Source: Verrucomicrobiales bacterium
Lineage (GTDB): Bacteria > Verrucomicrobiota > Verrucomicrobiia > Verrucomicrobiales > DEV007
Assembly: GCA_013003335.1 (NCBI GenBank)
Contig: JABDJT010000508.1
Location: 1 to 11,446, forward strand
Reading direction: 5' to 3'
Length of the DNA: 11,446 nucleotides
The notes below the pieces were generated by a model, which was given only the letters and a program-made list of their open reading frames with translations, was not told the DNA's origin and ran no database searches. Shown piece by piece: positions 7,586-11,446 of this stretch (positions are counted from its first letter, which is position 1; each line of letters starts with the position of its first letter). The position numbers were made by a program, and so were the translations under genes.

Positions 7586-8911
7586 ATGCTTCGTTTCTTC
7601 TTCCTTTCTGCTCTTGTTTTTTCAATCCCACTGTTTTCGCAGGAGCAAAAAACTACAAAGGGGCCGATTGGCACGGTCACACGGGAGATCTATGTGAAAA
7701 ATTCGGTTCCCGGGAAAGCTCCCTGGGTGTGGGTTTACTCCGGTGAGCCGGGGTATCGAGAGGAAATTCACACGGTTTGGTCTCACGAAACGCAGGTTAA
7801 CGGGCACGGCGATTCACCGATGGATCCACACCGCCGCGTTTCGCATGACGACGGCAAAACCTGGTCAGAACTGACTCCGCTCCCACAGCAACTCACCCTG
7901 AAGGACGATGGCAAAGTCGCGATCATCGATTGGAAATTCTGCGGCATCTATGATCCCACTTCGAAACGGCATGTCGATCTGTCGATCCATCACATTCGCG
8001 ATGTTCGGGCCGGTCCGCCACGCCGACTCTACAATCACGCGCTGATCCGGCTTTCAGCTGATAATGGTAAAACATTCGGAGAACCCGAAATGCTGCGCTA
8101 CGAGGAAGGCAAAGAATTTTCCGATGCGAATCTGCTCGATTCCGATTTCCTCAAAAAGAACACAGGATATCCGGGTCAGTCGATTTTGAAGCACAGCAAC
8201 GGCACCCTCATCGTTCCGGTGACGAATGCCAACATTCCCGACGACATCCCGGACGAACCGGTTGGGCGATCCATCTGGCCCGAAAAAGGCGGCATTGGTG
8301 GACTTTGCTACGTCGGCCGATGGAACGGGAAACGCGAGGCCTACGACTGGAAGGCCGGCGATCCAGTCTGGCTGCCCCGTGACCTGGCTTTCAATGGCCT
8401 GCTCGAATCGGACGTCGCAGAGTTAAAGGACGGCCGCGTCTTGCAGGTTTGGCGGGTCACCAAAAATGGAAAGGAAAAACCGGCATACAAATACGTCGCT
8501 ATTTCAGAAGACGGGGGTCTCACATTCACGAGACCTCAGGTTTTTGCGTATAGCAATGGAACGAAGTTTTTCTCGAACAGCACCTTTCACCGCCTGTTCC
8601 GCAGCAGTAAAACCGGAAAACTATACTGGATCGGAAACATCCTGCCGGAGCACACCACCAACCCCGGACACCCGCGCTATCCGCTTGTGATCGCGGAGGT
8701 GGACGAAGAAAAACTCGCGCTACGGAAGGACACCGTCTCCCAAATCGACACGCGGCAGGAGGGCGAGGGTGAAATGATGCAACTCTCGAATTTCTGGATC
8801 ATCGAAAGCCAGAAGGACCAGAATCTTGAGATCTACCTGACCCGACTTTACGAAAATCCGGACGACATGTACACGGCCAATGTCTACCGCTACACCCTGG
8901 AATTTCGCTGA
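7586..8911 (+). CDS. Secreted sialidase-like BNR/Asp-box repeat protein
   Basis: 441 residues from the ATG at 7586, chosen because it directly starts a Sec signal (LRFFFLSALVFSIPLF, cleavage near S18-Q19); the TTG at 7559 adds only a polar leader. Three Asp-box type hairpins are visible: S86-HDDGKTW, S157-ADNGKTF and S307-EDGGLTF. They are typical of the six-bladed propeller of sialidases and related glycoside-binding proteins. Other propeller-like features are PGQSILKHSNGTLIVP and SDVAELKDGRVLQVWR. The catalytic Arg triad, Tyr and Asp of true sialidases cannot be assigned with confidence, so it may be an exo-alpha-sialidase or a propeller acting on another sugar. It is the last gene of the plus-strand cluster, converging 15 bp from the small membrane protein. 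Confidence 0.8.
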   Translation: MLRFFFLSALVFSIPLFSQEQKTTKGPIGTVTREIYVKNSVPGKAPWVWVYSGEPGYREEIHTVWSHETQVNGHGDSPMDPHRRVSHDDGKTWSELTPLPQQLTLKDDGKVAIIDWKFCGIYDPTSKRHVDLSIHHIRDVRAGPPRRLYNHALIRLSADNGKTFGEPEMLRYEEGKEFSDANLLDSDFLKKNTGYPGQSILKHSNGTLIVPVTNANIPDDIPDEPVGRSIWPEKGGIGGLCYVGRWNGKREAYDWKAGDPVWLPRDLAFNGLLESDVAELKDGRVLQVWRVTKNGKEKPAYKYVAISEDGGLTFTRPQVFAYSNGTKFFSNSTFHRLFRSSKTGKLYWIGNILPEHTTNPGHPRYPLVIAEVDEEKLALRKDTVSQIDTRQEGEGEMMQLSNFWIIESQKDQNLEIYLTRLYENPDDMYTANVYRYTLEFR

Positions 8912-8926
8912 GCGATTCTATGGCCT

Positions 8927-9142
8927 TCAGGCTTTGCTCTCGGCGAACCGGCCAAACCGGTTTGAAAGAATAAAAAAGGTCGGTGCCCAGAGACCCACGA
9001 AAATTCCAAAGCGCTCTGCGTGGGCGCGGGATTCGACCTCAGTTCCGCCAGTCAGGAACCAGACGGCGATGGAAGCGATGATTGAAGCGAAGCCCAGCAC
9101 GAAGCAGGCTTTTGACAGAAGGGCGAGACTTTTGTTTTCCAT
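8927..9142 (-). CDS. Small two-helix membrane protein, function unknown
   Basis: 71 residues. There are two hydrophobic spans, about 7-31 (LALLSKACFVLGFASIIASI) and about 45-62 (FGIFVGLWAPTFFILSN), joined by a polar loop with H41, E43 and R44. The ERFGIFVGLWAPTFF stretch looks conserved and resembles short hypothetical membrane proteins I recall from this bacterial group, which is why I accept this short ORF. The loop should lie on one side of the inner membrane with both termini on the other. It is co-directional with queC but separated from it by 75 bp that show no clear promoter or terminator. No Shine-Dalgarno is evident before the ATG at 9142. Confidence 0.68.
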   Translation of the reverse strand: MENKSLALLSKACFVLGFASIIASIAVWFLTGGTEVESRAHAERFGIFVGLWAPTFFILSNRFGRFAESKA

Positions 9143-9217
9143 AGTGCGACGGGTTACGGCTCAAGTCGCTTAACGGACTCCCTCATTTTCAGAAAGTTCC
9201 AAAAGGACGACCCCGGA

Positions 9218-9877
9218 CTAATCCCGATATTCTGTCGGGTCTTTCAATCCCGCGAGTTCAAATGCCTCCTGCCGCTCGACGCAGGTCCCGCATTTTCCGC
9301 AGTGCACCTCGCCGCCCTTGTAACACGACCAGGTTTCGGCGAAATCGATGCCCAGGTCGGCCCCGCGAGCGGCAATATCCTCTTTCCGCATTTCGATAAA
9401 CGGACGCAGCAATTCGATTTTTTCGTAAGTGCCGGCCGCAATCGCATCCGCCATCGGCTTCATGAATTCCTCGCGGCAATCCGGATAAATGGCGTGGTCA
9501 CCGAAATGCGCTGCAATCACGAGCCCCTCCGCGCCGGCGCTTTCTGCAAAACCGGCAGCAATTGAGAGCATGATCCCGTTTCGAAACGGTACCACGGTTT
9601 GCTTCATGTTATCGGCTTCGTAATGCCCTTCGGGAATGTCTCCACCGCTCTTCAACAGGTCGCTCTCGAACAGTTCATCCATGAATTTCAGATCGATCAC
9701 CCGGTGTGAAGCTCCAACTTTCTGCGCATGATGACCGGCGAAGGGCAGCTCCCGGTGATTGTGCTTCGACCCGTAATCAAAACTCAGCACAGCGACGATC
9801 TTGTGCCCCGCATCAACAGCATTATGCAGGGCGGTGACGGAATCCATCCCGCCGGAAACCAGCACCACCACCTTCAT
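9218..9877 (-). CDS. queC: 7-cyano-7-deazaguanine synthase QueC
   Basis: 219 residues, normal length for QueC. This cytoplasmic enzyme converts 7-carboxy-7-deazaguanine to preQ0 using ATP and ammonia, in the queuosine pathway. Evidence: the PP-loop SGGMDS at 8-13, SFDYGSKHNHRE, VVPFRNGIMLSIAAGFAE, and the zinc-binding cluster C185, C193, C196 and C199 in WSCYKGGEVHCGKCGTCVERQEAF. The ATG at 9877 overlaps the queF stop as ATGA. It has the only strong Shine-Dalgarno of the window (GGAGG, 4 bases upstream), placed in the last codons of queF. The reaction order is QueC then QueF, yet queF is promoter-proximal. queD and queE are not in the window. Its last codons carry a CCCGA/TCGGG inverted repeat, which has no T-tract. 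Confidence 0.97.
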   Translation of the reverse strand: MKVVVLVSGGMDSVTALHNAVDAGHKIVAVLSFDYGSKHNHRELPFAGHHAQKVGASHRVIDLKFMDELFESDLLKSGGDIPEGHYEADNMKQTVVPFRNGIMLSIAAGFAESAGAEGLVIAAHFGDHAIYPDCREEFMKPMADAIAAGTYEKIELLRPFIEMRKEDIAARGADLGIDFAETWSCYKGGEVHCGKCGTCVERQEAFELAGLKDPTEYRD

Positions 9878-10299
9878 TTTTCCTCCAAATCCGGATACGC
9901 AGCTTCGGCCGTGAGCCGGACACCTCCACGGGGAGAAAACCGGCCCCGCACGGTCATCTTCCGGGGTTGGCAGGCGGCCACGAGATCATCCAGAACGCGA
10001 TTGACGATATCTTCATTGAACGCAGCCGTATTTCGGAACGAGGCGAGGTAAAACTTCAGCGACTTTGTTTCGACGCAGACCTGGTCGGGAATGTAGCGGA
10101 TCTCCAATTGAGCGGAATCAGGCTGGCCGGTGACGGGACAAACGGAGCTGAACTCCGGGTAGTCCAACTCGATCAGGAAATCGCGCTGCGCGTTGCGATT
10201 CGGAAATGTCTCCAGCTTCGCTTCGTCCGGCGAGGCCGGAAGGCGATTCTCGGAGTGACCGAGCAGCGTCAAATTCGGGTCGTCTGAAGCGTCATTCAT
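9874..10299 (-). CDS. queF: NADPH-dependent 7-cyano-7-deazaguanine reductase QueF (short, type I-like)
   Basis: 141 residues. QueF reduces the nitrile of preQ0 to preQ1, which is then inserted into tRNA by Tgt. It has the tunnel-fold signature: FPNRNAQRD, EFSSVCPVTGQPD with catalytic C54 and D61, ETKSLKFYLASFRN (77-90), and FSPRGGV near the end. The length fits the single-domain class. The odd point is FNE at 94-96, where FHE or SHE is usual (H96-E97 in Bacillus subtilis QueF by recall); E96 is kept but His is replaced by N95. It is the first gene of a two-gene unit with queC. There is no Shine-Dalgarno: the leader before the ATG is TTTTTTGAATC, preceded by a hairpin. Confidence 0.95.
   Translation of the reverse strand: MNDASDDPNLTLLGHSENRLPASPDEAKLETFPNRNAQRDFLIELDYPEFSSVCPVTGQPDSAQLEIRYIPDQVCVETKSLKFYLASFRNTAAFNEDIVNRVLDDLVAACQPRKMTVRGRFSPRGGVRLTAEAAYPDLEEK
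9882..9886 (-). promoter_or_regulatory. Strong Shine-Dalgarno of queC inside the end of queF
   Basis: On the minus strand, GGAGG lies four adenines before the queC ATG and within codons for the C-terminal Leu-Glu-Glu of QueF. Together with the ATGA overlap this indicates coupled but independently strong initiation of queC. Confidence 0.8.
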
Positions 10300-10304
10300 G
10301 ATTC

Positions 10305-10346
10305 AAAAAAGAGCGCAAAAGGATACGGCAGGAACAACATTTTGCG
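10305..10346 (-). promoter_or_regulatory. Leader hairpin plus T-run directly before queF
   Basis: On the minus strand, CGCAAAA (10346-10340) and TTTTGCG (10320-10314) can pair around a 19-base loop. CTC and six Ts (10310-10305) follow, ending 5 bases before the queF ATG. The stem is AT-rich and weak for a terminator. I looked for a preQ1-I riboswitch pattern and do not recognise one. A leader-attenuation or translation-control role is only a possibility. Confidence 0.2.
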
Positions 10347-10397
10347 ACGGGGATTTGAAACGGCGTGGACGCGAACGGGCGGATGAATTTCGGCGCA

Positions 10398-10416
10398 CAA
10401 CTGATAAGGTCAGTTG
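10398..10416 (+). promoter_or_regulatory. Perfect 7-bp inverted repeat with AAGG in its loop
   Basis: CAACTGA (10398-10404) and TCAGTTG (10410-10416) flank TAAGG. It lies between the divergent queF and MYG1 genes and could be an operator. On plus-strand RNA, the loop would present a Shine-Dalgarno-like AAGG seven bases before the ATG at 10417, which starts the candidate small ORF. Confidence 0.4.
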
Positions 10417-10587
10417 ATGTCGCGAACCATTGCAGCCCTCGAAGAGCCGTTTCTCGTCGAACGGCAAAGCCAAAAACGAATGAACAGGGGACGATCGTCG
10501 AACCAACCCATTGATTCGTTTTGTCCTTGGCAGTTGTGGCGAATCAAAATGTGTGGGACAGAGAGCCTCGTTCGATTTTTACCATGA
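10417..10587 (+). CDS. Candidate 56-residue leader ORF overlapping the MYG1 start
   Basis: ATG at 10417, with AAGG at 10406-10409 (7-base spacing), and TGA at 10585-10587 overlapping the MYG1 ATG as ATGA. The protein starts MSRTIAALEEPFLVERQ and ends with MCGTESLVRFLP. I recognise no family. The middle (residues about 19-36) is read from palindromic repeat copy D. A correct Shine-Dalgarno, an open frame and a 4-bp overlap with the next gene argue for translation, perhaps as a coupling leader. The unremarkable composition and repeat content argue for a chance frame or a decayed gene. No evidence of conservation is available from one sequence. Confidence 0.3.
   Translation: MSRTIAALEEPFLVERQSQKRMNRGRSSNQPIDSFCPWQLWRIKMCGTESLVRFLP
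10473..10522 (+). repeat. Dispersed palindromic element, copy D (degenerate centre)
   Basis: Outer arms AAAACGAA (10473-10480) and TTCGTTTT (10515-10522) are exact complements. Inside are AACAGGG (10483-10489) and CGAACCAACCC (10499-10509), shared with the other copies, though the right arm has CCCATT instead of CCCTGTT. The centre is replaced by a different perfect palindrome, GACGATCGTC (10490-10499). It lies in the 284-bp queF-MYG1 divergent region and reads TNEQGTIVEPTH in the element frame used by Hsp70. Confidence 0.85.
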
Positions 10588-11446
10588 GTATTCGGCAGAT
10601 CTTGACCCACCCCGGCGGCGCCCACAAAGATGATTTCCTCGCCTGCAGCGTGCTGATCCACCAGCACGATGCACCCGTCGTCCGGCGCGATCCGACGGAC
10701 GAAGACCTCGCTGATCCGGAAACCGTGGTGGTCGATGTGGGACACGAACACGAGCCCGAACGCGGGAATTTCGATCATCACCAGTTCCCGAAAGATCATC
10801 CGCCTGTCTGCGCGTTGAGCCTCGTGTTGCAGGATTTGGGGTTGTATGAAGACGCGCAGAAGTTCTGCGAGTGGCTCGAGCCAGCCGAATTTTTTGATAC
10901 CCGGGGCGCGAATGAAACCGCCCGCTGGCTCGGTGTGGAACGCGATATCATCGGGAAATTGAACTCGCCGATGGACGTCACCCTGCTCCGGCGTTTCGCC
11001 CAGGCAAGGGAGCTGAACGCAGCGGATCCGCTCTGGCAGATCATGAAAATGGTCGGCGAAGACCTCGTCGTTTACCTGCGGGATTTGCGGGAGCGGCTCG
11101 GCTTTTTGGAACAGCACGCGGAATTTTGGACCGTGCAGGCGAACGGATCGGAGTTCGAAGTCGCTTTTCTTCCACGCACCGATCCACTGCCGGATGAACC
11201 GTCGGCCGGACTCGGCCGCTTCATCGAGGAGCAGGGAAAATCGGATTCCGTGATCGCGATGGTTTACCCCGACCGGCGCGGCGACGGATACGGCCTCGGC
11301 CGGTTCGACGATAATCAGAAAATGGATTTTGCGCCGCTGGAAGCCAATTGCGACGATGTGCATTTTGCGCATGCCCGCGGCTTTGTTGCGAAAACGTCAG
11401 CCACCGATCCCGCCCGGTTGCGGGAGCTGTTGGCCCTGGCTTACCG
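10584..11446 (+). CDS. MYG1-family (UPF0160, DHH-like) metal-dependent hydrolase, 3' end cut by the window
   Basis: 287 residues are visible with no stop before the edge; HARGFVAKTSATDPARLREL near the end suggests only a few residues are missing. Family motifs are THPGGAHKDD (H9, H14, D16) in place of the common THxGxxHxDE, DVGHEHEPERGNFDHHQ (D51 and the DHH triplet 64-66), and FFDTRGANE with D105. These are the expected metal-binding acidic and His residues of the DHH-like fold. Eukaryotic MYG1 is reported as a 3'-5' RNA exonuclease; the role of bacterial members is not established. No signal peptide, so cytoplasmic. It is divergent from queF-queC. A 320-codon open frame lies antisense (10410-11372), but the MYG1 motifs make the plus strand the real one. 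No Shine-Dalgarno is present, so coupling to the small upstream ORF is possible. Confidence 0.9.
   Translation, partial: MSIRQILTHPGGAHKDDFLACSVLIHQHDAPVVRRDPTDEDLADPETVVVDVGHEHEPERGNFDHHQFPKDHPPVCALSLVLQDLGLYEDAQKFCEWLEPAEFFDTRGANETARWLGVERDIIGKLNSPMDVTLLRRFAQARELNAADPLWQIMKMVGEDLVVYLRDLRERLGFLEQHAEFWTVQANGSEFEVAFLPRTDPLPDEPSAGLGRFIEEQGKSDSVIAMVYPDRRGDGYGLGRFDDNQKMDFAPLEANCDDVHFAHARGFVAKTSATDPARLRELLALAY

Noticed and set aside
9224..9240. CCCGA/TCGGG hairpin at the end of queC as a terminator
   Set aside because: It lies within the last codons of queC and no T-run follows on the minus strand.
10303..10506. 67-codon minus-strand open frame in the queF-MYG1 gap
   Set aside because: It has a basic, low-information composition, overlaps repeat D, and has no ribosome site or family resemblance.
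10410..11372. 320-codon minus-strand open frame opposite MYG1
   Set aside because: The plus strand encodes clear MYG1 motifs (GGAHKDD, DVGHEHEPERGNFDHHQ). The minus frame gives no recognisable domain and is a codon-bias shadow.
1..11446. CRISPR array, tRNA, rRNA or insertion sequence transposase
   Set aside because: No regularly spaced direct repeats, no cloverleaf or rRNA-like sequence, and no transposase-like reading frame were seen.

Overview
The window is about 11.4 kb of GC-rich bacterial DNA. It most resembles a member of the Planctomycetota-Verrucomicrobiota group, and I favour Verrucomicrobiota. The markers are a DUF1501 protein with a twin-arginine signal, a 3-keto-disaccharide hydrolase (DUF1080), a Tat-exported TIM-barrel sugar isomerase/epimerase, a secreted BNR/sialidase-like protein, and a lipoprotein with a CFNPRHGI motif. 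The taxonomic call is inference from protein families only.

Layout, left to right. (1) The 3' part of a FAD-dependent oxidoreductase (+) converges on a small lipoprotein (-). (2) A DUF1501 protein (+), divergent from the lipoprotein, converges on an Hsp70 chaperone (-). (3) The Hsp70 gene lies downstream of a voltage-gated-type K+ channel gene (-), joined to it by an ATGA stop/start overlap. (4) Divergent from the channel is a three-gene plus-strand cluster (5847-8911) of exported proteins for glycan or keto-sugar use: sugar isomerase/epimerase, DUF1080 hydrolase and sialidase-like protein. (5) It converges on a small two-helix membrane protein (-). (6) queF-queC (-), overlapping by ATGA, encode the last two steps of preQ1 synthesis for the tRNA base queuosine; queF is upstream. 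(7) Divergent from queF is a MYG1-family DHH-type hydrolase (+) that runs off the right edge. A possible 56-codon leader ORF overlaps its start by ATGA.

The most striking non-genic signal is a dispersed palindromic element of about 31-50 bp, present four times (near 1512, 3811, 5734 and 10473). All copies share CGAACCAACCCTGTT or a close variant, opposed by AACAGGG. Three copies sit in the three divergent intergenic regions. The fourth lies in frame inside the Hsp70 ATPase-domain coding sequence, where it encodes the peptide NEQGLFDEPTLL; the intergenic copy at 5734 reads NEQGSFGEPTLL in the same element frame. This is reminiscent of protein-coding palindromic elements such as those of Rickettsia, though no relationship is claimed.

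Confidence is high for most protein families and low for regulatory sites. Only queC has a strong Shine-Dalgarno sequence, so several starts were chosen from signal peptides, overlaps and family N-termini.
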